DNA from: Planctomycetes bacterium UBA4800
GTDB taxonomy: Bacteria > Planctomycetota > UBA8108 > UBA8890 > UBA8898
Length of the DNA stretch: 8,246 nt
Direction of reading: 5' to 3'
Assembly: GCA_002402755.1 (NCBI GenBank)
Contig: DHGK01000052.1
Coordinates: forward strand, 590 to 8,835
In this document: positions 1-6,228 of the stretch, piece by piece
Numbering within the stretch: position 1 is the first letter of the stretch
Layout: the number at the start of each line of letters is the position of its first letter
Notes under the pieces: model-generated
What the model was told of the DNA's origin: nothing
The model's input: only the letters and a program-made list of their open reading frames with translations
The model's database searches: none
Made by a program: the position numbers and the translations under genes

Positions 1-967
1 CGGGGAAGCCGACGATGAAGTCGCCGGCGGGCGCGAAGTCCGGAATCCGCGCGCGGCACTTCTCGATGATCTCGAGGTAGCGCTCGGCCGTGTAGCTGCG
101 GCCCATGCGCCTGAGCACGGCGTTCGACCCGGACTGGGCCGGAAGGTGCAGCCCCTCGCACACGACGGGCAGGCTCGCCACGGCATCGATGAGCGCGTCG
201 TCCATGAAGCGCGGGTGGCTCGTCACGAAGCTCAGGCGCGCGAGCCCGGCGATGTCGGCAAGGCCCGAGAGAAGCGTCGCGAGCGAGTGCGGCGCGCCGA
301 GACTGCGGCCGTAGGAGTTGACGGTCTGACCGAGCAGCGTCACGTCCTTGACGCCTCGGCCGGCGAGGGCCTCGATCTCGCGGCGGATCTCTTCGGGCGG
401 ACGGCTGACTTCCGGGCCGCGCACCGACGGCACGATGCAGTAGGCGCAGGCCAGGCTGCAGCCGCGCATGACCGACACGTAGGCCTGTGCGGGCCGCGGG
501 TCGAGGGATCTGCGGCGCGCGTAGGTCACGCTCGCGTCGCCGGTCGCGACGATCGGCGCGGCCGGCCGGACCTGCGCGAGCAGCTCGGGGAGCCGGTGGA
601 AGTGGCGCGTGCCGCACACCAGATCGACGAAGGGGAACTTCCGGAGAAGCGTGCCGCCGTGCTCCTCGGCGACGCACCCGGCGACCGCGATCAGGAGGCC
701 GGGGCGGCGCGCCTTCCTGCGCTCGTACGCGCCGAGGTTCGAGAAGAAGCGGTCCTCGGCGTGCTGCCTGACGGCGCAGGTGAAGAACACGATGATGTCG
801 GCGTCGTCGGCGCCGTCCGCGCGCACGCAGCCGCCATCGAGGAGGGCTTCGAGCCCGATCTGCGCGTCGAGCTTGTTCATCTGGCAGCCGAAGACCTCCG
901 CGTGGACGCGGCGCGGCGCCTGCGGGCGGCCCTCGGACGGAGGTGTGCCGTCGTCCGTCGAGCGCAT
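1..967 (-). CDS. miaB: MiaB, tRNA-2-methylthio-N6-dimethylallyladenosine synthase (3' end cut off by window edge)
   Basis: This radical-SAM methylthiotransferase adds a methylthio group to i6A37 in tRNAs that read U-starting codons. The first 322 codons are present; full-length members are about 440-470 residues, so the end of the radical-SAM domain and the TRAM domain lie off the left edge. The N-terminal domain has its three cluster cysteines at Cys28 (VFGCQMN), Cys64 (FFTCAVRQHAEDR) and Cys98 (VAGCVAEE). The radical-SAM CxxxCxxC is Cys170/Cys174/Cys177 (RGCSLACAYCIVP), followed by LLGQTVNSYG and by TSHPRFMDD and HLPAQSGS. These segments match MiaB better than the related RimO or MtaB. ATG at 967 is the first possible start, because an in-frame TGA lies two codons upstream (971-973). 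No Shine-Dalgarno sequence precedes it and a -10 box ends only 6 nt away, so the mRNA may be leaderless. It is transcribed divergently from the porin-like gene. Confidence 0.95.
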   Translation of the reverse strand, partial: MRSTDDGTPPSEGRPQAPRRVHAEVFGCQMNKLDAQIGLEALLDGGCVRADGADDADIIVFFTCAVRQHAEDRFFSNLGAYERRKARRPGLLIAVAGCVAEEHGGTLLRKFPFVDLVCGTRHFHRLPELLAQVRPAAPIVATGDASVTYARRRSLDPRPAQAYVSVMRGCSLACAYCIVPSVRGPEVSRPPEEIRREIEALAGRGVKDVTLLGQTVNSYGRSLGAPHSLATLLSGLADIAGLARLSFVTSHPRFMDDALIDAVASLPVVCEGLHLPAQSGSNAVLRRMGRSYTAERYLEIIEKCRARIPDFAPAGDFIVGFP

Positions 968-973
968 GCGTCA

Positions 974-979
974 AGTATA
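974..979 (-). promoter_or_regulatory. Putative -10 element of miaB
   Basis: On the minus strand TATACT (5 of 6 matches to TATAAT) is read from 979 to 974. A start site about 7 nt downstream would fall on or next to the A of the miaB ATG at 967. No TTGACA-like -35 box lies 16-18 nt upstream; that position instead holds the GC-rich repeats GGCCGGGAA and GGCCGGCCGGG (993-1012 on the plus strand). The promoter may therefore need an activator, or may rely mainly on its -10 box. Confidence 0.5.
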
Positions 980-1012
980 GCGAGCGCCGATAGGCCGGGA
1001 AGGCCGGCCGGG

Positions 1013-1041
1013 TTGGCGGCCCGACCGCGATCTGTTACCAT
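1013..1041 (+). promoter_or_regulatory. Putative sigma70-type extended -10 promoter of the porin-like gene
   Basis: TTGGCG (1013-1018, 4 of 6 matches) is followed after exactly 17 bp by TACCAT (1036-1041, 4 of 6), and a TG dinucleotide at 1033-1034 makes an extended -10 (TGTTACCAT). Transcription would begin near 1048, giving a leader of roughly 128 nt before the GTG at 1176. It lies back to back with the miaB promoter. The spacing and TG support it, but neither hexamer is strong. Confidence 0.45.
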
Positions 1042-1135
1042 CACTCCATCGCGGGTCTGCCGGGCACGGCCGCCGGACGGATTCCGGTAAAGGTCGGCCC
1101 CGGAGAAGTTCGATCATCAGAGTGACACGGCGAGG

Positions 1136-1155
1136 CGGGCGGCGTGCGCCGCCCG
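1136..1155 (+). other. Leader hairpin just upstream of the porin-like gene's ribosome binding site
   Basis: CGGGCGGCG (1136-1144) and CGCCGCCCG (1147-1155) are perfect reverse complements separated by TG. In RNA this gives an all-GC stem of 8-9 bp, probably with a 4-nt loop after the closing pair opens. It ends 9 nt before the GGAGG at 1165. There is no T run after it, so it is not an intrinsic terminator. It could influence mRNA stability or ribosome access. Confidence 0.55.
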
Positions 1156-1164
1156 GAATCCGAC

Positions 1165-1169
1165 GGAGG
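1165..1169 (+). promoter_or_regulatory. Ribosome binding site that fixes the porin-like gene start
   Basis: GGAGG lies 6 nt before GTG 1176. The ATG at 1171 meets a stop after two codons, and the more upstream in-frame GTG at 1122 has no Shine-Dalgarno sequence and would add 18 Arg/Gly-rich residues in front of the signal peptide. Confidence 0.8.
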
Positions 1170-1175
1170 CATGGC

Positions 1176-2456
1176 GTGAAGCGCATTACTGCTGTCTGTG
1201 CGTGCATGTGCGGGGCGTGCGCGTGGGCCGGAGACGCCGCGGAGAAGCCGGCGCCCCAGAACGTGCTCTCGAGCATCCAGATCGAGCTCGGCGGGAGGCT
1301 CAAGGCCGACATGAGCTGGGATGACTCGCGGACGAATCCCGGCAACTACGTCCTGTGGGTGAACCGGGAGGTTTCCGGTCCGAATGCGGTCTCGGCATCG
1401 GGCGCCGTCAGCCGCAACGACGATGAGTTCAACATGACCGCGAACGAGACGCGCCTGTGGCTGAGCCTCAAGGGGCCGGTCATGCACGGGGTGAGCACGG
1501 GCGGCAGGCTGGAGGTCGATTTCTTCGGCGCGGGCGCGACCGAGAACAAGTCGCACCTCATGCTCAGGCGCGCGTACATCGATTTCGGATGGGACGAGTA
1601 CGATCTGCGCGTCCTGGCCGGCCAGCACTCCGACGTTATCTCTCCGCTCGTCCCGACCACGATCAACTACTCGGTGGGGTGGGACCTGGGGAACATCGGG
1701 TACCGCCGCCCGCAGCTCAGGGTGACGAAGAAGCTCGGCCTCGGCGAAGCGTTCGGCGGGCCGTGCAGCCTGGAGCTCGCCGGCGCGCTTACCCGGACGA
1801 TCGGCGATTCGTACACCTTGCTCAGCAAGTCGGATCCGCCGAACAACACCGAGAGCGGCGAGGACTCGGGCTTTCCGACGAGCCAGGCGCGGGTCGGGCT
1901 GACGATCCCGGGCATCAACCACAAACCGGTGACCGCCGGTGTGTCCGCGCATTACGGGAAAGAGGAGTACGACGGCTCCACGATTGACGCCAACACCTTC
2001 TCGCACCGCCGGACCTTCGAGTCGTACTCGTTCAACGCCGACATCAAGGTGCCGCTCTTCTTCTCGCCGCGCCTCGATTTCGCGGCCTCGGCCGAGTACT
2101 TTTACGGCCGCAACCTCGATGCGTACCTGGGCGGCATCAGCCAGGGCGTCAACCTGACGCGCGGCGTCGGGATCACGAGCGAGGGCGGCTGGGGCCAGCT
2201 CACCTACCAGGGCCTTCTCTCTGACACCGGCCTCGCGTTCAACGCGGGCGCCGGCGTCGACAATCCCCACGACGGCGACCTCAACGGCGGCGCCGCCGAC
2301 CGCGCGCGCAACATGTTCGTCTTCGCGAACGTGTTCTACAACCTTACCGCGCAGTTGCAGCTCGGGGCCGAGTACGGCTGGTACAGGACGGAGTACGGCA
2401 ACGATGGCGAGGGCAAGGCCAACCGCGTGCAGTGCGCGGCGATCTGGAACTTCTGA
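1176..2456 (+). CDS. DcaP-like porin-type outer-membrane beta-barrel protein
   Basis: A 426-residue protein predicted to form an outer-membrane beta-barrel channel. It starts at GTG 1176, which has GGAGG at ideal spacing and gives a proper signal peptide: KR at residues 2-3, a hydrophobic stretch to about residue 17, and likely cleavage after AWA (residue 17). The body alternates polar and hydrophobic residues in Tyr/Phe/Gly-rich strands and ends in IWNF with a C-terminal Phe, as expected for BAM-assembled barrels. The order IELGGRLKADMSWDD (36-50), ETRLWLSLKG (91-100), RLEVDFFG (111-118), LMLRRAYIDFG (128-138), VLAGQHSD (146-153) and YRRPQLRV (176-183) resembles DcaP-family porins, whose usual cores read 'GGYIKAD', 'QSRL', 'EGDFFG', 'LRHAYG', 'LAGQTWS' and 'RQPQIR'. 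DcaP of Acinetobacter takes up dicarboxylates and related anions; the substrate here is unknown. The signal peptide holds four cysteines (8, 10, 12, 15), which is odd. No transporter or regulator partner lies beside it. The family call is from motif memory; the barrel call is firmer. Confidence 0.75.
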   Translation: MKRITAVCACMCGACAWAGDAAEKPAPQNVLSSIQIELGGRLKADMSWDDSRTNPGNYVLWVNREVSGPNAVSASGAVSRNDDEFNMTANETRLWLSLKGPVMHGVSTGGRLEVDFFGAGATENKSHLMLRRAYIDFGWDEYDLRVLAGQHSDVISPLVPTTINYSVGWDLGNIGYRRPQLRVTKKLGLGEAFGGPCSLELAGALTRTIGDSYTLLSKSDPPNNTESGEDSGFPTSQARVGLTIPGINHKPVTAGVSAHYGKEEYDGSTIDANTFSHRRTFESYSFNADIKVPLFFSPRLDFAASAEYFYGRNLDAYLGGISQGVNLTRGVGITSEGGWGQLTYQGLLSDTGLAFNAGAGVDNPHDGDLNGGAADRARNMFVFANVFYNLTAQLQLGAEYGWYRTEYGNDGEGKANRVQCAAIWNF

Positions 2457-2549
2457 GCCGCCCGCGCGCGGAGCCCGGCGCGCCGGATTATCCGCCGCTC
2501 GGCATCGTTCTCCTCGCCGGTCAATGGGCGCGTTCCGCGCCCTCGTCGT

Positions 2550-2577
2550 TTGCCCGCGCCGGGCCGCATCGTACACT
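2550..2577 (+). promoter_or_regulatory. Weak candidate promoter for the TPR gene
   Basis: TTGCCC (2550-2555) and TACACT (2572-2577) lie 16 bp apart, each with 4 of 6 consensus matches. Transcription would start near 2584, about 30 nt before the ATG at 2614. This is the least GC-rich part of the 157-nt gap after the porin-like gene. That gap otherwise holds a 12-nt palindrome (CCGGCGCGCCGG, 2475-2486) and no terminator with a T run, so read-through from the porin-like gene is also possible. Confidence 0.3.
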
Positions 2578-2600
2578 CAAGCAGAGGGGGAAACGTACGG

Positions 2601-2621
2601 ATGCGGCCCAGGCATGAGTGA
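2601..2621 (+). other. Possible six-codon upstream ORF overlapping the TPR gene start
   Basis: ATG 2601 opens a six-codon frame (MRPRHE) that stops with TGA at 2619-2621, inside the TPR gene and 8 nt past its first base. The purine run GAGGGGG (2584-2590) lies 10 nt before this ATG but 23 nt before the TPR ATG at 2614, which has no good Shine-Dalgarno of its own. Translation of the small frame could deliver ribosomes to the TPR start. Such short frames also arise by chance. Confidence 0.2.
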
Positions 2622-3051
2622 TGACCGGTTCCTGCGCTCATTGAACTGGCGCGCGATCCCGCTTGACCGGGAGACCGCGCGCTCCCTGAGCGATGAGTTC
2701 CAGGTGCTGTTCCTGCAGAGCGTGCTCGAGATCGATCCGGAGAACATGGAAGTGATGATCCAGCTCGGCGATCTGTACACGAGGCTCGGCCGGCTCGAGG
2801 AGAGCCTCGCGATCGATATCAGGCTCGTCAAGCTCTGCCCGGAGGAGAAGGTCTTTCACTACAACCTGGCCTGCACCTACTCGGTGCTCAAGCACATGGA
2901 CTCGGCGCTGCTCGCGCTCGAGAAGGCGCTGCTCCTCGGGTACGACGACATCGAGCAGATCGAGACCGACACCGACCTGGGGAACCTGCGCAAGGACCGC
3001 CGCTTCCGGCACCTGATCAAGGCGCACTTCAACCGCGAGCTGCAGGCGTGA
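2614..3051 (+). CDS. Small tetratricopeptide-repeat (TPR) protein
   Basis: A 145-residue soluble protein with no signal peptide or membrane segment, likely cytoplasmic and acting as a protein-binding scaffold; the partner is unknown. Two TPR-like helical hairpins are visible: residues about 44-75 (ENMEVMIQLGDLYTRLGRLE, then SLAIDIRLVKLCPE) and about 78-111 (VFHYNLACTYSVLKHMDSAL, then LALEKALLLGY). The end, IETDTDLGNLRKDRRFRHLI, matches the terminal element seen in many short TPR proteins ('DpDLaplR.dpRF..Ll'), so the protein looks complete. ATG 2614 is chosen because the frame further upstream reads as low-complexity Arg/Ala/Gly. The open frame does extend back to 2404, into the porin-like gene, but that part is an out-of-frame shadow. 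The gene ends 30 bp before the convergent ubiB gene ends. Confidence 0.8.
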   Translation: MSDDRFLRSLNWRAIPLDRETARSLSDEFQVLFLQSVLEIDPENMEVMIQLGDLYTRLGRLEESLAIDIRLVKLCPEEKVFHYNLACTYSVLKHMDSALLALEKALLLGYDDIEQIETDTDLGNLRKDRRFRHLIKAHFNRELQA

Positions 3052-3052
3052 C

Positions 3053-3075
3053 CGGGCCGCGGGCCGCGGCGCCCG
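3053..3075. terminator. GC hairpin between convergent genes (weak candidate bidirectional terminator)
   Basis: The whole 30-bp gap between the TPR stop (3051) and the ubiB stop (3082) is G and C. CGGGC (3053-3057) pairs with GCCCG (3071-3075), and inner CGC (3058-3060) can pair with GCG (3066-3068), giving a stem with a 2-nt bulge. There is no T run on either strand, so classic intrinsic termination is not supported. Confidence 0.25.
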
Positions 3076-3081
3076 CGCGCG

Positions 3082-4716
3082 TCACTTCCGGTGCGGCCAG
3101 AGGAACCAGAGGCCCAGGACGCCCGCGATCACGTAGGCGCCGAGCGCCACCGTCGCCAGGTTGTCGGCCTCCTTGCCCAGCACGAGGAAGAGCGTGCCGC
3201 TCAGGAGCACGCTGCTTGCCAGGAGCCCGAGCGGGAGCTGGGAGTTCAGGCGGTCCAGGCGGGTCTCGATGTTGCGGATGTCCTCGATCGCGATGCGCGT
3301 CCTGAGGTTGCCTTCGTTGAGGCGGTGGAGGATGCCGCCGACGACTCCCGGAAGCTCCCTGAGCGTCGTCACCGCGTCGTACAGATCCAGGCGCGCCTCC
3401 CGCAGCAGGGACTGCGGCTTCCAGCGGTCCATGAAGACGCGCTTGGCGTGCGGTGTGAGCTCCTCGATGAGCGCGAACCCCGGATCGAGGCGTCTGACCG
3501 TGCCCTCGAGGATGACGAGCGCGCGGCCGAGGAGCACGTACTGCGTGGGAATGCGGATGCGGTGCCGGAGCAGAATCCCGAACACGGCGTGTATGATCGG
3601 CCCCAGGTCGATCTCGGCGAGCGGGGCGTCGTAGTACGGGTCGAGGCACTCCATCAGCTCGGCCGCGAGCTCCTTCTGATCCGTGGTGTGGGCCGCGTAG
3701 CCGCTCTTCATGATCTGGCGGGCGAGCAACTGGTAATCGCGCCGGATCAACGACGTGAGAAAGCCGACGAGCTCGCCGATCGAGCTCGGCGGCAGGCGGC
3801 CGGCGCTGCCGAAGTCGATCAGTCCGAGGGCCCCGTCCGGCAGGACGAGAACGTTGCCGGGATGCGGGTCCGCGTGGAACACGCCCTCGACGAAGATCTG
3901 GCGGAACATGGCGCTCGTCAGCTCCCGGGCCAGGTCGTGCCGGAGCGCCGGCGGCGCGTCGCTCTGCGCGAGCGTCGCGCCGGGCAGGAACTCGAGCGTG
4001 AGGACGCGGCGCGATGAAAGCTCGGAGTAGGTCGCGGGAATGCGCACGCGCGGCTCCTTGGCGTGGCGCGCGATCCGCGCGGCGTTGTGCAGCTCGTGGC
4101 GGAAATCGAGCTCGCGCCTGATCGCGTGCTCGAAGACGCGGGCGGTGCCCATGGGGTCGAAGTGCGAGAGGTCCTCGATCTCGCGGATGATGTGCGCGAT
4201 CAGGAAGATGACCTTGAGATCGCGCTCGATCGTGCGCTCGATGCCGGGCCGCTGGATCTTGACGACGACCTCGACGCCCGCGTGTGTGCGCGCCCGGTGG
4301 ACCTGCGCGATCGATGCCGAGCCGATCGGCGCGGGGTCGATCGACGCGAAGAGCTCCCCCGGCTCCTTGCCGAGCTCGGCGCGCAGGACGGGGGCGAGCG
4401 TCTCGAAGGGCAGCGGATCGACGGTGTCGTGCAGGCCCCCGAGCTCGTCGATGTACTCCTGCGGCAGGAGGTCGGGCCGCGTGGCCAGGAGCTGGCCGAA
4501 CTTGACGAAGGTCGGCCCGAGATCCTCGAGCATGCGCCGGAGGCGCTGGGGCTGCGACAGCGGGCCGCCGGCGTGCGTGCGGAACATGTGGAGGAGGCGC
4601 GTGGCGAACGGAAGGTTGAGGCTGCCCAGGGCATGGCCGAAGCCGTGCCGGGCGACCACCATGAGGATCTCGCGCAGGCGCGGGATCGAACGAAGCGCAT
4701 GCCATGAACGCCACAC
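3082..4716 (-). CDS. ubiB: UbiB/ABC1 (AarF) family atypical protein-kinase-like ATPase
   Basis: A 544-residue member of the UbiB/ABC1 family, membrane-anchored ATPases needed for ubiquinone synthesis in proteobacteria and tied to quinone or isoprenoid-lipid handling elsewhere. The family signatures are all intact: KxGQ as Lys72-Phe-Gly-Gln75 within GPTFVKFGQLLATRPDLLP, the Ala/Ser loop SASIAQVHRA (133-142), the beta3 lysine Lys153 (VVVKIQRPGI), the ExD-type helix ELDFRHE (202-208), the catalytic loop HADPHPGN (281-288) and DFG (301-303). Two hydrophobic segments near 494-513 and 522-540 form the usual C-terminal membrane hairpin, ending WFLWPHRK. The start is GTG 4716, with AGAAGGA six nt upstream; the ATGs at 4700 and 4705 are out of frame. 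The length is normal. It is the last gene of the nrnA / coiled-coil / ubiB operon, 39 nt after the small gene. No other quinone gene is in view, so the exact role (ubiquinone, menaquinone or lipid) is open. Confidence 0.93.
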   Translation of the reverse strand: MWRSWHALRSIPRLREILMVVARHGFGHALGSLNLPFATRLLHMFRTHAGGPLSQPQRLRRMLEDLGPTFVKFGQLLATRPDLLPQEYIDELGGLHDTVDPLPFETLAPVLRAELGKEPGELFASIDPAPIGSASIAQVHRARTHAGVEVVVKIQRPGIERTIERDLKVIFLIAHIIREIEDLSHFDPMGTARVFEHAIRRELDFRHELHNAARIARHAKEPRVRIPATYSELSSRRVLTLEFLPGATLAQSDAPPALRHDLARELTSAMFRQIFVEGVFHADPHPGNVLVLPDGALGLIDFGSAGRLPPSSIGELVGFLTSLIRRDYQLLARQIMKSGYAAHTTDQKELAAELMECLDPYYDAPLAEIDLGPIIHAVFGILLRHRIRIPTQYVLLGRALVILEGTVRRLDPGFALIEELTPHAKRVFMDRWKPQSLLREARLDLYDAVTTLRELPGVVGGILHRLNEGNLRTRIAIEDIRNIETRLDRLNSQLPLGLLASSVLLSGTLFLVLGKEADNLATVALGAYVIAGVLGLWFLWPHRK

Positions 4717-4722
4717 GGCGGG

Positions 4723-4729
4723 TCCTTCT
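4723..4729 (-). promoter_or_regulatory. Ribosome binding site that decides the ubiB GTG start
   Basis: AGAAGGA is read on the minus strand from 4729 to 4723, six nt before GTG 4716. No in-frame ATG lies near this position, so this site is the main reason for accepting a GTG start. Confidence 0.75.
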
Positions 4730-4755
4730 GCGGAGCGGACGCCCGTCGGCGCCGC

Positions 4756-5097
4756 TCAGGCGTCGGGTCCCGGGAGCCCGCAGGAGGGCTCCTCGGGGCC
4801 GGGATCCATGCCGAGGCGCTGCTCGAGCGCCGCGACGCGCGCGCAGAGCGCGTCGAAATCCCCGCGCATGACGGGCTGCCACTTGGCGATCTTCTGCCCG
4901 AGCTCGGCCGCGATCCTGCCGACGTCGCCCTGGACCTTCTCGCCCCGCGCGACCAGCTCGGCGAGGATCTTCGCGCCCTGCTCGCGCGTGAGCTCCCCGC
5001 CGCGCACCAGGTCGCGGATCACCTCTTCGAGCTTTTCCTGCGTGACGACGGCCGCGCCGAGCGCGGCGAGCATGCCTTTCTTGACCTGGTCGAGCAT
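4756..5097 (-). CDS. Small phasin-family / UbiK-like coiled-coil protein
   Basis: A 113-residue soluble, mostly helical protein. Residues 1-75 contain MLDQVKKGMLAALGA, then TQEKLEEVIRDLVRGGELTR (19-38) and AKILAELVARGEKVQGDV (42-59). This pattern is typical of the small proteins annotated 'phasin family' or 'polyhydroxyalkanoate synthesis regulator' (COG3937 type). Residues 78-95 (RGDFDALCARVAALEQRL) form a heptad-like coiled coil, and the Pro/Gly-rich tail (98-113) is likely disordered. The start ATG 5097 has AAAGGAG at 8-nt spacing. It sits between an nrnA-like gene, overlapping it by 79 nt, and ubiB, 39 nt away. With ubiB as partner and no PHA synthase in view, a role as a UbiB accessory is worth considering: the C-terminal segment also resembles the end of UbiK ('REEFD...LEqRi'). 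Both readings rest on short coiled-coil similarity. Function unproven. Confidence 0.8.
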   Translation of the reverse strand: MLDQVKKGMLAALGAAVVTQEKLEEVIRDLVRGGELTREQGAKILAELVARGEKVQGDVGRIAAELGQKIAKWQPVMRGDFDALCARVAALEQRLGMDPGPEEPSCGLPGPDA

Positions 5098-6134
5098 GGC
5101 TTCGGCTCCTTTCCGTGCCGCGGCGGCTCCTCGGCGGGCGGAGGCCCGTCGATCGCGCGCCGCAGTTCCGGCCGCAGGTCCGCCAGCACCGCCTCGACGC
5201 CGGATGCGGACACGCGGTAGCCCGCCGCCTTGGCGTGGCCGCCGCCGCCGAAACGGCGCGCGATCAGATTCACATCCACGTGGAGGGGGCCGCGCAGGCT
5301 CACCTTCCACTTCCCGTCCCCGAGCTCGACGATGAGCGCCACGATGAGCGCGTGGCGGATGTTCTTGAGCTCATCGATGATGCCGTCGAGCTCCTCGTAG
5401 GCTATCCCCTTATCGGTCATCTGGCGCCGGGTGATCAAGGACCACACGAAACGGCCGTCGAGTTCCTGGCGCACCGAGGCCAGCACCTGGCCGAGGAGGG
5501 CCGTGCGCTGGATGGAGGAGCCCCCGTTGATGTGCCGGTAAAGATCCGCCGGGGAGGCGCCGCGCTCGACGAGCCTGGCCGCGGCCGACAGCTCGCGCGC
5601 GGTCGTGTTGCTGAACGCGAACCAGCCCGTGTCCGAGGCGATGGCCGCAAAGAGCGCGGTTGCGGCCGCCGGCGAGGGGGCCAGGCCGAGGGCGTCGATG
5701 AGATCGAAGACGAGGAGCCCGGTCGCGCCGGCCCGCTCCTCGGCCCAGGCGGCATCGAAGCCGTGCCGCGGCGGGGGGATGTGGTGGTCGATGACGACCT
5801 TGACGGCCGCCGAACGCGTGACGAAGGCGCCCAGGTCGCCGAGGCGGGCGAGCTCCGAGGTGTCGAGCGCGACGAGCAGCTCGCAGTCGGGGAGGCACGG
5901 GACATCCTCGGGCCGGATGATCCGCACGCGGCCGCCGGCATCGAGGAACTTGAGGCGCTCGGGCGGCGCGTGGCAGTTCCACACCCGGACGCGCGCGCCC
6001 CGCGACTCGAGCGCCTCGGCCAGCGCAACCTGCGAGCCGAAGGCATCGCCGTCGGGGTAGATGTGCGTCACGATCACGACATCGCGCGCCTCCGCGAGGA
6101 GGGCGCACACGCGGACGTCCGGTGTGAAGTACAC
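5019..6134 (-). CDS. nrnA: DHH/DHHA1 phosphoesterase, NrnA-like nanoRNase / pAp phosphatase
   Basis: A 371-residue cytoplasmic metal-dependent phosphoesterase. NrnA-type enzymes degrade 2-5-nt RNAs and often convert pAp to AMP. The DHH-domain motifs run in order: THIYPDGDAFGS (23-34), VALDTSE (88-94), IDHH (115-118) and SDTGWFAFSNT (167-177). The DHHA1 domain ends in IARRFGGGGHAKAAGY (291-306), the substrate-binding GGGH motif. The family core ends near residue 328; a Pro/Glu/Lys- and then Arg/Ser-rich tail follows, and residues 347-371 are encoded inside the start of the next gene. GTG 6134 is preferred: AAGG lies 8 nt upstream, the protein then begins about 20 residues before the THxxPDGDA motif as in relatives, and a strong promoter places the mRNA start near 6222, downstream of the ATGs at 6233, 6230 and 6320. 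GTGs at 6197 and 6170 remain possible. A DHH phosphoesterase is sure; NrnA rather than another subfamily is likely. It heads the operon. Confidence 0.88.
   Translation of the reverse strand: MYFTPDVRVCALLAEARDVVIVTHIYPDGDAFGSQVALAEALESRGARVRVWNCHAPPERLKFLDAGGRVRIIRPEDVPCLPDCELLVALDTSELARLGDLGAFVTRSAAVKVVIDHHIPPPRHGFDAAWAEERAGATGLLVFDLIDALGLAPSPAAATALFAAIASDTGWFAFSNTTARELSAAARLVERGASPADLYRHINGGSSIQRTALLGQVLASVRQELDGRFVWSLITRRQMTDKGIAYEELDGIIDELKNIRHALIVALIVELGDGKWKVSLRGPLHVDVNLIARRFGGGGHAKAAGYRVSASGVEAVLADLRPELRRAIDGPPPAEEPPRHGKEPKPCSTRSRKACSPRSARPSSRRKSSKR
5106..5112 (-). promoter_or_regulatory. Internal ribosome binding site within the nrnA-like 3' end
   Basis: AAAGGAG is read on the minus strand from 5112 to 5106, 8 nt before ATG 5097. 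The same bases encode a Lys-Glu pair near the end of the nrnA-like protein, so the coiled-coil protein is translated from a site buried in the upstream gene. Confidence 0.8.
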
Positions 6135-6228
6135 GCGCTCCGCCTTGTCTCCCGGACCGCGCCCGCGCACGCCGCGGCGCGCCCTGCGCGCGCACACCGC
6201 CGGAACGCCCGGCGCGGTCGAACTCCTC

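Noticed and set aside
146..1090. A 314-codon frame opposite miaB
   Set aside because: It is the antisense of a clearly conserved MiaB sequence and has no domain or ribosome site.
1122..1175. Upstream GTG start (1122) for the porin-like protein
   Set aside because: It has no ribosome site, adds 18 Arg/Gly-rich residues before an otherwise ideal signal peptide, and overlaps the leader hairpin.
2475..2486. CCGGCGCGCCGG palindrome after the porin-like gene as a terminator
   Set aside because: It is only 12 nt, leaves almost no loop, and no T-rich stretch follows.
1041..2576. A 511-codon open frame antisense to the porin-like gene
   Set aside because: Its translation is rich in Arg/Ala/Val/Asp with no recognisable family, and it mirrors the coding strand of a gene with a clear signal peptide and barrel pattern. 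Long antisense frames are expected in DNA this GC-rich.
3029..4882. A 617-codon same-strand frame overlapping ubiB
   Set aside because: It is an out-of-phase reading of ubiB, full of Arg/Pro/Ala, while the other phase carries all UbiB motifs.
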